NCBI GenBank assembly: GCA_011316305.1
Contig: SAUG01000137.1
Span: forward strand, 62,001-126,000
DNA from: Rusavskia elegans
Lineage: Eukaryota; Ascomycota; Lecanoromycetes; Teloschistales; Teloschistaceae
DNA length: 64,000 nucleotides
Direction: 5' to 3'
Every line of letters starts with the position of its first letter. The first letter of the stretch is position 1. Made by a program: the position numbers and the translations under genes. Shown one piece after another: positions 34,191-47,328 of this stretch. The notes under the pieces were generated by a model that ran no database searches, was not told the origin of the DNA, and was given only the letters and a program-made list of their open reading frames with translations.

Positions 34191-34263
34191 ACTAAGTCAT
34201 AAATATGATCATGGAATGTATGCAAAATTCCTTGATTAGATTAGAATCTATAACAAGACCGGC

Positions 34264-34400
34264 GGCCTGAGTGGCGCAATGGCAAGAACTGCGTTACTTG
34301 GTAGACATATTACCAACAGATCCAGCGCTCTTCGAAGTTAAAAGTAAAATCTAAAGGTAGTGAATGGGTCGAAAGTTCGAATTATTCGAAAACTAAATAC
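34264..34400 (+). mobile_element. SINE-like family A, head fragment
   Basis: Starts CCTGAGTGGCGCAATGGC, a good box A, then AGCGCTCTTCGAAGTTAA and a degraded box B (AAGTTCGAAT). It aligns with the heads at 48463 and 58015. It marks the very edge of the AT-rich block and is the best preserved box A in the window. Confidence 0.6.
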
Positions 34401-35333
34401 GATTAAATATTTTAATTAAATCGATTTATATAAAAAGTATATATAATAAATTTTATCTATTTAAATTGAATCATCTAATTATATCGATCGAATTAAATTA
34501 AATTTTGAAAGTATAATTTAATAAATTAAGATTTTTCTAAAAATTTTAATTTAAATTTAATTTTTTCGAAAATTTTAAAAAAAAATCGATAGAAATATAA
34601 AATTTAAAAAATTACGTAATTGAATCGATTAGTAATTCTAATTAAATTGACTATTTCGATATAGATTTCCGTTTATATTTCGGAAATTCGATCCGAATTT
34701 TAATAAATTAATTCGATTTAATCTATTAAACGGTTCGGATCGATTTCTAATATTAAAATCGAAAATCGAATTAGATTATAAAAAAAATTAATAGAAATTC
34801 GATTTAATTCGATTGATAATAATATTAGACAATCGAATATTATAGTTTTTATAAATAAATATTTTTTAACTATATTATTTCGATTATAATATATAATTGT
34901 AATACTATAAATATCAGCGAATCCTAAAATGGATTTTTAGATTAGACCGGCTAACAGCTATCTCAATCTAAATAATCCAAAAATCCAAATAATCTAAAAA
35001 TCTAAAAAGTGGATTTTCGATAGATTAAAGCTCTAATAGTATCTATAGTACGAATATCTATTTAGTAAATAGCCTAAAATAGAATCTATATATAAGCTAA
35101 AAATAAACCTATATAACCTAACTCGAAAATAAGATTTAGCGGCCGCCGCTAAAAGCGGAAATAACGAAAGTCGAATATCTATTTAATAAACTACGCTAGA
35201 CCTATTCTAGTTAGATTCTAGTAAAGAAACCTAATATTTTCGATCTAGACGAAGCTAGCCTAGCGGTATATATAGGCGTATATAGGCCTACTAACTAATA
35301 AGAACTTAAATAAATTTAAAATCGAATCTCTAA

Positions 35334-35520
35334 ATCTTTTTAGCCGGTTTTAGCCGTCTTAGCCGTTTAGCTATCTTAGTCGTTTTAGCCGTATAGCTAC
35401 GCAGCTTCGGGTATACCCGAAACCGGCTAATAAGCTACTTATAAGCCGCTTTTAGCCGTACCGGCTAAAAATCGGCTAAGACGGCTAAAACGACTAAAAC
35501 CGGCTTTAAACCGGTTTTAG
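35334..35520. repeat. foldback made of TTAGCCG motifs
   Basis: The left half repeats TTAGCCG with small spacers; the right half repeats CGGCTAA. The halves are inverted complements (for example TTTTTAGCCGGTTTTAGCCG against CGGCTAAAACGACTAAAACC with small shifts), around a centre near 35,410 that has its own small palindrome (GGGTATACCC). Confidence 0.7.
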
Positions 35521-36299
35521 AAAATGCTGATAAAACGGTAATAATTTTTTTTAATATTGATTTATATTATAGCCGTAATTTATATTATCTTTTTCTAGAA
35601 AAATTTTAGATTATATATTTTTTTCTCGAATCTTTTAATTATATAAAATTCGATTATTAAATAATTTATTATATTTTAACTATATTTTTCAATTTTTAAT
35701 TAGATTTCTAATAAATTAAAAATTTTTAATTTAAATATTTATTTATTTAACGTAAACTATAATTAGATTAATATTTAAATATTATTAAATCAGTCGTAAA
35801 TAAATAGTAATATAATAATATAATATATTTGTTTACTAGAAAAATGAAAATATATATTTTTATAAAAATTTATAAAATCGTTAACACCGTATTTTATATT
35901 CTAATAACTTCGGTTAAATTAATTTCTATAGTAATATTTTCGAAAATTTCGCGATATAATTTAGTAAATAGTATTTTTAAAATTTGATTTTCAAAGTTTT
36001 TTTTTAATAATAATAGATATTTCGAAAATTTATAGTATTAATTTTTTATTTATATTTTTATGGATATATTATTTACTAGATTATTTAAAATATATTATTT
36101 TAAAATATTTATTTTCACTATTATACTAGCGGATTTTCCTTTATTTTTATTCGATTTTATTATTTCTAATTTTTTCTAGATTTTTATAAATCGATTTTAT
36201 AATATTTTTATATACTTGAAAATTTTTAGGCGCTAGTATATAATTTATGAAATAAATTTTATATATTAATCTTTTTTATAAAATATATTATATATATAT

Positions 36300-37440
36300 T
36301 TATATAATATAATATAATATAAATTATATTAGAAATTTACGATAATAATTATTTAATAAAAAAAAAAGATCGAAAATAAAATTCAATTAAATTATATAAT
36401 CGTTAGTTAGATTTCGGCTAAAATAAACGAGTTTATATATTTTTATAAATTTTTAATATATTTTATTATATATTTCTATATATTTTTAACTACTATTTTA
36501 TATAGATTTTTACGAATATTATTTATTATATTCTATTATATTATTTCTACTATTATCTAATAATCCGATATATCTAAATTAGAACTACTATTTATAAAAT
36601 CTAAATTAGTTGTAAATTATAAATACGGTAAAAAATAATCGGAAGTTAAATATATAATCTATAAAAAATGGAATATAAATTATATTATTATATATAAACG
36701 TTTCTAAAAATTAAACGAATTCGATATATATAAAAAATCAATTTAAATATAAAAGTTCTTTTAAAATAAAAAGCTAGAAACGAGAAAACGGATTATAAAA
36801 TTAATAAAATAGTATAAATTATATTATATATTGATTTATAAAAAAATATTATATTATAAAACGAAATTCTATAATCAAATTCGTTAAAAAAAATAGAAAT
36901 AATATTTTTAAATTATATAAAATATAAAGAAAATAAAATAATATATTAAAATAAAATATTAAATATTAATAAAAATTTCTATTTCATTATATTTAATTTT
37001 TAATATTTTTTTAAATTTACTATAACTACTAAAAATATAAATAAAAAAATTCTATATAAATATATAATTTTAATTATTAGTTTTAACTAATAACAAATTA
37101 TCTATTATAATAGATTTAATAAATTTAAAAGTAATACAATTAATATAATTATCGAAATTCTATATAAAAAAGATAATAAAAATACTAATAATATTATCGA
37201 AATTAATAAAAAAAAACTAGATAGTAAAAAGATATTCTACTAAATAAAATAATATTAAATTCGAAAATAATAAAAGTTTAGCTAAAAATATTAACTTTAA
37301 TTAAAATAAAAATAAAAATAAAAATATAGAAAAAAAAAGATAATATAAAAAAAGAAACGGAAATAGAAATCGAAAATAATAAAAATATAAAAGGAATTAG
37401 TAAACTATTTAACTAATTATTTATTTCTAGAAATAATAGA
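36300..37440 (+). mobile_element. RIP-mutated repeat, inverted partner of 45,350-46,330
   Basis: Purine-rich A/G strand with many stops. It matches the reverse complement of 45,350-46,330 over long stretches, for example the AGAAACGGAAATAGAAAT segment near 37,350 against ATTTCTATTTCCGC near 45,400. It is probably a fragment of a retroelement, but no protein motif survives. Confidence 0.5.
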
Positions 37441-37443
37441 TCC

Positions 37444-37575
37444 AAATTGGCCGTCGTATCGAATTTCGAATTTAAATTAACTAATCCGATTCGATCCGAA
37501 TCGAATTTCGAATTTAGATTAGCTAATCCGATTCGAGTCCGAATTCGATCAATTAAAACCGCTAGACTCTAATAG
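37444..37575 (+). repeat. short dispersed repeat, TTGGCCGTC family, copy 1
   Basis: It begins AAATTGGCCGTCGTATCG and ends AAACCGCTAGACTC. Relatives are at 38325-38440 (-), 38645-38750 (-) and 45160-45240 (+). The start resembles the end of the 160 bp MITE family (TAGACTGGCC), so it may be a second small non-autonomous DNA element. Confidence 0.45.
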
Positions 37576-38324
37576 AAAAGTATAATTCTAGTATAAAAGT
37601 TATATCTATCTATCTATATAAACTGTAGTTAAATAAATACGCTAGTTATAAAGTTTCTAGTTAAATTAAACAAATTATTTAAAAATATTATCTTTATTTA
37701 AAATTATATAATTAATTAATTGAATGAAATATTATATTTTATATAAAAGATTTAATAGATCGGATCGGATTTTTATCGGGTTTTATTTTATAATCCGATT
37801 CGATTTTTAGTTTTAATATTAGAAACCGACTCGAACCGTTTAATAGATCGGATCGAATCGATTTATTAAAATTTAAATCGGATTTTCGAAATATTTATAG
37901 AAATCTATATTAAAATAACTAGTATAAAAAGATCTAAATCAATATATTATTTCGATATATTATTATATTATTAGATTGATTACTTTAATATAGATTTCTA
38001 TTAGTATTTCGAAAATCCGACCCGAATTTTAATAAATCGATTCGATTTAATTTATTAAACGATTTAGATCGGTTTCTAATATTAGAACCGAAAGTTAAAT
38101 CGGATTATAAAATAGAAACTAATAGAAATTCGAAATAATATACGAAATATTCTATATATAGTATAATATAATAAATAATTAATTAATTTTATATAAAAAT
38201 AATATATTTTAATAATATATTATATTTAACTAGAACTTTTCTAGCTAATATAGTTATTTAACTAGTAATTTTTAATATAAATAGATATATATTTTATACT
38301 AAAATTTTATTTCTATATTAGAAT

Positions 38325-38440
38325 TTAGCGAGTTTAGTAGTTTCAGCAAATCGAATCTAAGTTTTCGGATTTCACCCGGAATCGAATCGAATCGGGTTAT
38401 TTAATCTAGATTCGAAATCCGATTCGACGGTCAATCTATA
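38325..38440 (-). repeat. short dispersed repeat, TTGGCCGTC family, copy 2
   Basis: Reverse-orientation copy. Read on the minus strand it opens TAGATTGACCGTCGAATCGG and ends near AAACTCGCTAAATTC. Confidence 0.4.
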
Positions 38441-38466
38441 TATTATTAATAAAAGAATAGATTTTA

Positions 38467-38626
38467 TTAGGCTGGCTATTTCGAATCAAAGTAGCGACCC
38501 GACTTTATAATAAACGTAGCTAACGCGGCTAAATTACTAGTTAAAGTTAGTCTCTTTTCTAATATAATTAGATATTCGAACCCGAGATACGATATTAGGT
38601 TTAAAATTCGATAAAACGGCCAGTCT
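38467..38626 (-). mobile_element. hAT-type MITE, family C, copy 1
   Basis: 160 bp with inverted ends (TTAGGCTGGC at left; GGCCAGTCT at right). It is flanked by an 8 bp duplication AGATTTTA at 38459-38466 and 38627-38634. It is in the opposite orientation to copies 2 and 3. It has no coding capacity and must depend on a transposase elsewhere. Confidence 0.85.
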
Positions 38627-38644
38627 AGATTTTATAATATAGAA

Positions 38645-38750
38645 AAAGAGATTTTAGCGGTTCTAACGAATCGAATTCGGATTTTCGGATTTAATCTAGA
38701 ACCAAATTAAATTAAATTCTAAAAAAATCCGATCCGACGATCAATCTATT
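38645..38750 (-). repeat. short dispersed repeat, TTGGCCGTC family, copy 3
   Basis: On the minus strand it opens TAGATTGATCGTCGGATCGG and ends near AACCGCTAAAATC. It lies just after MITE copy 1. Confidence 0.4.
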
Positions 38751-39005
38751 TCTAATATTAAATCGTTAAAAAATTCAATTTAAATCTCGAATATTTAACG
38801 ATATATATTAAAAAATCGATAATTATATTAAAATATCAAATTAAAACTCGTTTATTTAATATCGAAAGTCTATAGACTAATATAGTGATCAGAATTTTAA
38901 ATTATATAAACGGCGGAAAAATTCAAAATAAATTATCTAATTGATATAATTATATACTATTTCGGAAATCAATTAATTCGATAAAAAAAATAGTAAAAAT
39001 GAATA

Positions 39006-39928
39006 CCTTAGGGGCAAGTACCCGTTCTTGAACAAAACGTTAATATAAAGTTATTAAAAACGTTATATTAACTTGAAATCTATAAGAAATTAAATTAATA
39101 TTATTAAAAACATTATATCGATTTTAAATCTATTAATAATTCGATTTTACTAGAAGTTTAATAAAAACTAGCTATTATATCTAATAATAGATTTCTTTTA
39201 ATTACTAATAGACGTTAAATCTACTAATAATTATCTATAGAAGCTAGTTAACTAGAAGTTAAATTGATATTAGTTAAAAGTTAACTAGAAGTTAAAATTA
39301 ACTAGAAATTCGAATATTAACTTTTAAAAAAATTGTATTTAAATTATTGATTTTCGCGTAATTAATTAATTAGTAGTATTAGTATAAATTAGATAGTTAG
39401 ATTAACTCTATATCACGTAACTCTATAAATCTTACCTAGTAAAATTCTAATTACTAAGCAGTTCAAAGTTCGAATCCCGAGAAAACCTCTTTTTTAGAAA
39501 TTTTTATCCGATTTTTACGCCTTCTATAGGGTACCTAAAGTACTAAAATCGACGAATTAGATTAGAATATTACGTAACCTATAGGTTCGCTTATTTTCAG
39601 CTCTATTTTACTATTAAAGTTAATAGTAAAACTCGCTGTTAACTAGATGTTAAACCGATGTTGAAGAATTAATTCGTTATTAACGAGTAATCTATAGGTT
39701 AATTAATTACTAGTAAGCTTCTAGTTTCTAAAAAGGCCTAATTTCAGCTAAACTCGAAATTTATATATAACTCTTGATTATATAATACAGCGAGCTAACT
39801 TCTAATTCGTTTAAATCAACCACTAAAGGAACGTCTTCGAGGAGTTCTCGAAAACGACGAGATTCTAGCCAATCAGACATTGATTAGTCATTAAAATACT
39901 GTTCAGGAACAGCTATTTGCCCCTAAAG
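39006..39928 (-). mobile_element. TA-flanked inverted-repeat element, family D, copy 1
   Basis: 923 bp. The ends are CCTTAGGGGCAAGTA... and, inverted, CTTTAGGGGCAAATA..., with pairing over about 29 bp. They are flanked by TA at 39004-39005 and 39929-39930, the target duplication of Tc1/mariner-type elements. It is opposite in orientation to copies 2 and 3. A tRNA-like segment with box B (GTTCGAATCCCG) lies near 39,470. No transposase frame, so it is non-autonomous. Confidence 0.8.
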
Positions 39929-41503
39929 TATAGAAATCGGTATAGATTTGATATAAAGATATATATATATATATTTTTAAATCTTTCTACTTAATTTATA
40001 AATAACTGATTTAAAAATGTTTTTATTATTAATAATTATTTCTATTAATTATTTAATAATCTAAAATCTATTATATTTATTTTTATAAATATAATTCCTT
40101 GGAATATATATATTTCTATTATAGATTATTTTTAAACTTCTAATTTTACGTTATTATAAAGCGAATTATAAAATATAATAAAGATATAGTATTTTTTAGA
40201 ATTTATACAGATCGAAATTCTATTGTAAAATCTTTAATAAACGACTTTTTTTTCGATTTTAAATATTTTAGATCGATAAAATCGATATAGTCGTAAATTT
40301 TTAAATCGATTTAACGATTTGTTTTTAGTTTATTTATAATCGTAAATTTTACGAACAAGTTTATAAATATTTATAGTTGTAAAGCCTAATTTAAAAAATA
40401 TAAAAGATAATATAGTTTAAAAGATCTAAAACTATAAACAGTTAGAATTAATATAAATAAAAAAACGAAATTCATCTAGTAAAATAATCGATCTAATTCG
40501 AAAAGTCAAATCTAGAAAAAACTAACGTTATTTTAACGTTAAATAAAAACTATCCGAATATTTTATACTAGTATCGAAAAGTATATTTAAAAAGAATTTT
40601 AATTTAGTAGATTTAGTAGATTGAAATCGATTCACGTCGACTTTAAATATTTATAGTTAATTTTCGACTCGATTCGTCTAATATAATTATAAAGCCGAAA
40701 TAAAAATCGTTGATATTTTATATTATTATATAAATTGTTCGCGATCGAATTGTCTAGAAACATTCGTATTTAATAATATATTATTTATAAAAATGTCATT
40801 TTCGAAATTATTTTTAATATTTTCGAATATAATGATTTTAAATTTACGATAATATATATCAATTTTATTTTATTATTATCTAAATCTATTTTTTTTTAAA
40901 TATTTCAAATATTTTTATATTCTATATAATATTAGTCGTCTATAATAAACGGTTTATAATTTTGAAATTTATAAATATAATTACTATATTTATAATATTC
41001 AATTTCGTTATTTTAAATATAATTATTAATTTTCTAATTTTATTATTTTTCAATTTGTTTTATATAGTAATAATGAAGAATATATTTTTATAAAATCGAA
41101 AAATAAACAATAAATTATCCGACTAGATTTAATACGATTCGCTAGATTAGATAACGATATTATTACGTATTTTTTCCACCCGTAGTTTTTTTAATAGAGT
41201 ATTTAACAATCTATTATCTATTAATTATCTATTTTTTTTATTATATTTACTAATAGTAAATAATATATTTTCTATATTTTTCATTATTATATATAAATTT
41301 ATTTTTAATTTATACAGTCGTATATAAATTTTTAAATCTTTTAGAAATTTAAATTATCTTTGTTTAATTTTTATTAAATACGAGTAAACTTTTCCAAAAT
41401 TTAATAAAAATAAACCGTTTTAATTTTACTTTTTTCGCTTTATATATTTACGTTATTATATTTTATAACGAGAAAAATCTATTATTAGATTATAATTGAT
41501 TTT

Positions 41504-41663
41504 TAGACTGGCCGTTTTGTCGGATTTCGAATCTAAAATCGTATTCCGGATTCGAGTATCTAACCGTATTAGAAAGGAAACTAACTTTAACTAGTAATTT
41601 AGCCGCGTTAGCTACGTTTATCGCGAAGTCGGATTGCCACTTTGGTTCGAAGTGGCCAGCCTG
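41504..41663 (+). mobile_element. hAT-type MITE, family C, copy 2
   Basis: 160 bp, ends TAGACTGGCC and GGCCAGCCTG, flanked by 8 bp TTGATTTT (41496-41503) and TTGATTCT (41664-41671), which differ by one C/T transition as RIP would cause. Confidence 0.88.
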
Positions 41664-42569
41664 TTGATTCTATATAGAAAATAGTAATTTTATCGATTTT
41701 AGAAACGAATCGTCTAATAGTTTCGTTATTTAAAAACTAATAAATTCTAGAAACTTTCCGAATCTTTATTTATTTAATTATAAACTACCGTAGAAAAAAT
41801 ATAAAAAAAAGATTAGTAAAATTCAGATTTGGATTAAAAATACAGGTAATTTTATTTATACTAAATTAATAATCAATAGTAAATAATTTAACGAGTTTAT
41901 ATAATTAATAAACGAAATTTGATTTTTTCTTTAAATTTAAATAAAAGAGAATCGATTATTCTACTATTAAATTTATCCGTCGAATCTTTAAAATCTTTTT
42001 TTAATAAAGTTATTTTACGAAAATTTCTTTATTTTTTCAGATCGAAATAGTATTAATAGTAACGGAATTCGATAATCTATTAAAACGTTAAAAAACAAAA
42101 AATAGAAAACTAAATTAAATTTATTCGAAATCGATTATTTCGATTTTTATATATTATAGTCTATTTATAATAAAAAAAATCTTGTTATTATTTGCGATTC
42201 TAACTAATAATATATTATCTATCTTTTTTTTAATTTAGGCTAAAATCTTTATATAGATTCTGGAATTTTTTATAGAATTTATAAATATTTTTATTTTTAT
42301 TTCCGCGATACGATTCAAATTAAATATAATATAAAAGTAATTTCATATATCGAATAGTATTTTAACAAAGATAAAAGATTCTAGATATAGAAAAAACTAT
42401 TTATCTAAAATTTGAAAATACGTATTAGTATATAGATTGAAATACGAATTACTGATTACTATCCGTTTTATAGAAATAGCAATAACGTAATCGAATATTT
42501 AAATTCGATTTTAAATCATAGATTTTTCTATATAGAATAATTTTACGTTAACTAATATAGTTAGCGACT

Positions 42570-43745
42570 TTATATCTTTATTTAAAACGTTTATTTAAAG
42601 TTATAAAACGATTTATATTATATACGAATCGATTGATAGACGTTAAAAAATCTATCGTATAAATTGTTTTTATTTATTGCGATCGTATAGAAACTCTACC
42701 AGTTCTACTAGATCGACGCTAAACTTTATCTAAAATCAACGTTCGAAATCGGTATCTTTATATCGTATATATATAATATATATCTGACGTTTTAGACTAG
42801 AAATTATTTAAATTGAAAAGTTTATTTAAAGTTTTCGAACGATATAAAAATAATTAAATTCTAATTAAATAGACGTTAAGAAATTGTATATATAAAATCT
42901 GTAGTTTAGTAATATTCGCTGACAGTTCTATCAATTCTACTAGACCGGCGTCAAATTTTATCTAAATCTAGTACCTGCAACTTTCTATAATATATACGTT
43001 ATATTTATTTAACGTTATAGATTAAAATTTAAAAAAATTGAAAAGTTTATTTACAACTTTTAAATAATATAAAAACAATAGAATTTTTATTAATCGACGT
43101 CGAGAAATTATATATACGATCAAGGATTATTAGTAATATTTCCAATAATTCTATAAAGTCTAGACTGGCCGTTTTATCGAATTTCGAATCTAAAATTATA
43201 TTTCGGATTCGAGTATCTAACCGTATTAGAAAAGAAATAAACTTTAACTAGTAATTTAGCCGCGTTAGCTACGTTTATCGCGAAGTCGAATCGCCACTTT
43301 GGTTCGAAGTAACCAGCCTAATAAAGTCGGCGTCAAGTTTTATCTATTTCTAATATCTCTAACTTTCTACTATATATACGTAATACGCAGCTGACGTTAT
43401 AGATTAGAAAATAAATAAATTAAAAATTTTATTAAAAATTTTTCCAATCGATATAAAAGTAATTATATTTTAATTAATAAACGCTGAAAATCTATATATA
43501 TAAATATAGATTATAGAGACTATTTTTGACAGTTCTATTAAATCGTCGTTAAATTTTTTCTAAGTCTAACGGCGGGAACCCGCAACTTTCTATTAAATAT
43601 ACGTATTATATATTTGACGTTATAGATCAGAAATTATACGAATTAAAAAATTTATTAAAATTTTTCAAACGATATAAAAATAATTAAATTCTAACTAATA
43701 GATATCGAGAATTTAGATATTTAAAAAAAGATTATTGGTAATAAT
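42570..43745 (+). repeat. RIP-mutated satellite, unit about 215-240 bp
   Basis: The landmark TCTACTAGATCGACG (42,700), TCTACTAGACCGGCG (42,935), AAGTCGGCG after the MITE (43,325) and TCTATTAAATCGTCG (43,540) recurs at regular spacing once the 160 bp MITE is subtracted. Each unit also repeats TGACGTTATAGATTAGAAA, AATTGAAAAGTTTATT and AACGATATAAAAATAATT. About four and a half units remain. Confidence 0.7.
43161..43320 (+). mobile_element. hAT-type MITE, family C, copy 3
   Basis: 160 bp, ends TAGACTGGCC and AACCAGCCTA, flanked by perfect 8 bp ATAAAGTC at 43153-43160 and 43321-43328. It is inserted within the satellite, so it is younger than the satellite array. Confidence 0.9.
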
Positions 43746-45159
43746 ACAGAGAAATTTAAAATCAATTCTATTAACGGAATATTTCCGTTCCAGTCAATTA
43801 TTAGATTTGAAAGTTAAAAGAACTATATAATAGATAGTATTATATAATATATTGTTAAAAACAATTATGAAAATCGATTTTACTTTCTAAATCGTTTTTA
43901 TAATAGAATTTCTACGAATCCGAAAGTTATTTCTATAATTTATTCTATTTTTGATTAATTAGAATCGGGTTTCAACAGCGACGGAATATCGAATCTAAAT
44001 AGCGACGAGCTCGTATCTAATACTATAACGCTTTTTCGAATCAATTAACTTTCGATTAAAGATATTTATTTCTAACGTTCGGTTTTCGATTATTTCTAAT
44101 CGATAATATATTATCCTATCGATATAAAAACCAAAGCTAAATACTAATAATTTTCAATATTTAAATCTATTTTATACTAAATATAAAATTTAATATTAAT
44201 AAAATTATCAAAAAATCAAGCTTTCTATTATTTATTCTATAACTAGAAATTAAAAATAACTATTTAAGAGAAAATCTATACGTTAAAACTGTATAGATAT
44301 ATATAATAGCGATAGTAGAAAAACTAATATCGTATTAAATGTAATTGATTTAAATAATAGTAGTAAATCTATTAAATTTGACTTTAATATAAATAGTAGT
44401 AATAGATATTTCAAAATTAGACAAAATTTGATCGGTGAAGTTAATTCTAGTAATAATAGTTATTTCAGCGACTTTAGTCTTTACCAATAGACGTTATAAT
44501 AGTCTTTTAAATAATATTCTATTAAATAATAGTCTTTTCAACGCTATATTAAAGTTCCGTTACGTAATATCTATATTTTTTTATTCAATTTTTACTTTTA
44601 GTAACTGTTCAACGTTTATTTTAGTAACGCGGTCGAAAAAGATATTTATAAATACTATAAAGAAATAGAAAATACCGCGAACGATACGAAAAGTCTTTTT
44701 AGCGACGAATTATTTTAGAAATCTATCTATTGTATATTTAAATAGCTTCCCCGTTTATTTTAACAATATTGCAAATTATTAATAAAATTAAATACGATAG
44801 ATATATAATTTATAATTTTTTTTCCGAAATTTTAATAACGACGATAAATTCGTAGATTATAAAATTGATTTCTAAAAAGTAAATTTTAGATTTTCTAATT
44901 CGAAATATATAAAAGAAATATTAGACTTTTTAATAATATATTGGAGATAACGTCTATATCTTTAAATTTCTTTTCGATTTCTAGAAATACGTTATTACGA
45001 TAACTACAGTATTTAAATAAATATATTCAAATATATATCGATATAGATCGCGGAATTTCAATTATCTTTCGTTATTTTTTCTATTTAAAGATATGAAAAT
45101 AGCTATAGTTATTTAGAAGTCGATATTTTTATTTTTTTAAACGTTGATACTATCAGATT

Positions 45160-45245
45160 TAGACTGGCCGTCGGGTTAAAAAATAGTTCGATTCGATTCC
45201 GAATCGAATTCGGAAATCTAGATTTAATCTATTAACACCGCTAAA
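45160..45245 (+). repeat. short dispersed repeat, TTGGCCGTC family, copy 4
   Basis: It opens TTTAGACTGGCCGTCGGGTT and ends near ACACCGCTAAAACTTTC. It adjoins the inverted repeat beginning near 45,350. Confidence 0.4.
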
Positions 45246-45349
45246 ACTTTCTTTTTTATATTATAAAATCTATTTTTTTAATATATAATATAGTAAAATA
45301 TTAAATATAATGTATATATTTCGATTAATATTTCTGGATATCGATAATT

Positions 45350-46330
45350 AGTTAGATAATTTAATTATTTTTTTTATTTTTTTATTATTTTTATTTTCTA
45401 TTTCCGCTTTTTTTTATATTTTTTTCTTTTTTTATATTTTTATTTTTATCTTTATTTTTATTCTAATTAAAGTTAAAACTTCTAGCTAAATTTTTATAAT
45501 TTTCGAATTTAATATTTTTTAATTTAGTAGAGTACTTTTCTACTATCTAGTCTTTATTATTAACTTCGACGATATTATTAGTATTTTCGTTCTTTCTTTT
45601 ATATAGAGACTCGATAGCTATATTAGCCGTATTTCTATAATAGCTAAGCTATTTAGTAAATTTTAACTATTTTTATAGAAATTCTAATATTCTAGAGATT
45701 TTAAATTTTTTAAAATTATTATAATAGATTATTTATTATTAGATAAAATTAACGATTAGAGTTATATATTTAGTTCAAATTATCCCGTCTATATTTTTAG
45801 TAACTATAGTAAACTCGAAGAAATATTAGAAATAAATAATTATAAACTGGATAATTTTATTTATATTTAAAATATTATAATAATAAAATTCTTTATTTTA
45901 TTTTTATTTTATTTAATCGATAAATTTTATTTCTTTCATTTATATTAGAGAGTTTTATTATAAAATATAGTTTTATAGTAGAATACTATATATAAATCAA
46001 TATTTAATTTAATTTATATTATTCGATTATATTATTATAAAGTCCTTTACTAATTTTATAGTTTAACTTTTTAACTTTTATTTTTTATTTTAAGAGAATT
46101 ATTATATCTAGATCTATAGTTATAAATATATTAGTTATTTTTATTTCCTAGAAGAATTTATATATGGTAAGATAATTTATATTACATTTTTTATATAATA
46201 TATATTTAGATTCTGATCATTTTCTACCGCGTTTATAGTTTATAATCTATTTAAAGATTAAAGATATAATTAGATATTAGATAGTAATATAAAAAATACA
46301 ATATAATTATTTAATAATATAATTAATATT
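45350..46330 (-). mobile_element. RIP-mutated repeat, inverted partner of 36,300-37,440
   Basis: Pyrimidine-rich on the plus strand and the reverse complement of the 36-37 kb copy. It ends a few bases before family B copy 1. Confidence 0.5.
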
Positions 46331-46357
46331 AGAAACAATTTATATTAAATAATAGCT

Positions 46358-47328
46358 CCTTTTATAAAGCCTCTGTCCGGGATTATAATTGAGTTATTAT
46401 ATATATACGTTTTATCACCGTAGTTTTTATTACGGTAATAATAATTATTATTTATATAGCAAGGAATTTCGTAGTTAAAAGTTAACTAAGGTTTGCAGCG
46501 TAGTTGATCGTTTTTATTCTATTATATTCTCTATTTAATTACTATTCTTCCTTTATCTAGGATTTCCTTATACTAGTTCGAAATACGTACGATTATAAAC
46601 TATTAATATAATTTTAAAGATTATCTACTAAACGGTAATACTATCCTTTATTTATATTACTTTATTTTCGTCTACGGTTATATCTATATCTAGATAGTTT
46701 ACTAATCTATCTGAATATTCGATAACTACTAGCTAAATATCTAATAGAATAATAGTCTTTACTAGAAATTTAATATAGTCGCTATAACTATATAGCTCCG
46801 ACGGATTTAGAATATAAAACTTTAATATTATAGTTAAAACCGACGGATTTCGATATTTTAAATCTATTATAGTAGACGGATTAGCGAGGATTCGGTTAAT
46901 ATTATCGAATAGTTTAAATTTAGCGGTTTCGAATTCTATTTCTTCTAATTAGAAAAGTATAATAGTAGTTATCTAATATTATTAGTAGAGATTCTATATA
47001 TATTAGCCTATATTCTAGACTATTATAGAAAATACGTACGTTAGATATAAAAGAAGATACTAGTAAAAGAAAAAAAAGAAAAAGCGACTATAAAATATAT
47101 ATATATACGAAAATTCTACTATATTATATATTTATATTTTAAATAAACTATAAAAACTTATACTATAAATATATTATAAAATAGATTTGAATTAATTTTA
47201 TATAGTTTTTTAATTTAAGTTAATTAGATTAAAGTACTAGTTTTTATACCGTATATCTAACGCTAGCGTACTAATATTAAAGTAGATCATTTATATAACT
47301 AACGGTTAACCGGATACTAAAAAAAAAA
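46358..47328 (+). mobile_element. family B element, copy 1
   Basis: 971 bp, beginning CCTTTTATAAAGCCTCTGTC and ending ACCGGATACTAAAAAAAAA. It is flanked by 13 bp near-duplicates TTAAATAATAGCT (46345-46357) and TTAAATAATAATT (47329-47341), which differ only by RIP-type transitions. An A-rich 3' end plus a long target duplication suggests a retroposon. No frame survives. Confidence 0.65.

Noticed and set aside
34264..34400. Functional tRNA gene
   Set aside because: Box A is good, but the acceptor stem does not close, box B is displaced and degraded, and related heads recur in SINE copies.
44435..44668. 77-residue plus-strand open frame in the AT-rich block
   Set aside because: It starts at GTG, is made of Ile/Leu/Phe/Asn/Ser as expected from random AT-rich DNA, and has no family motif or intron context.
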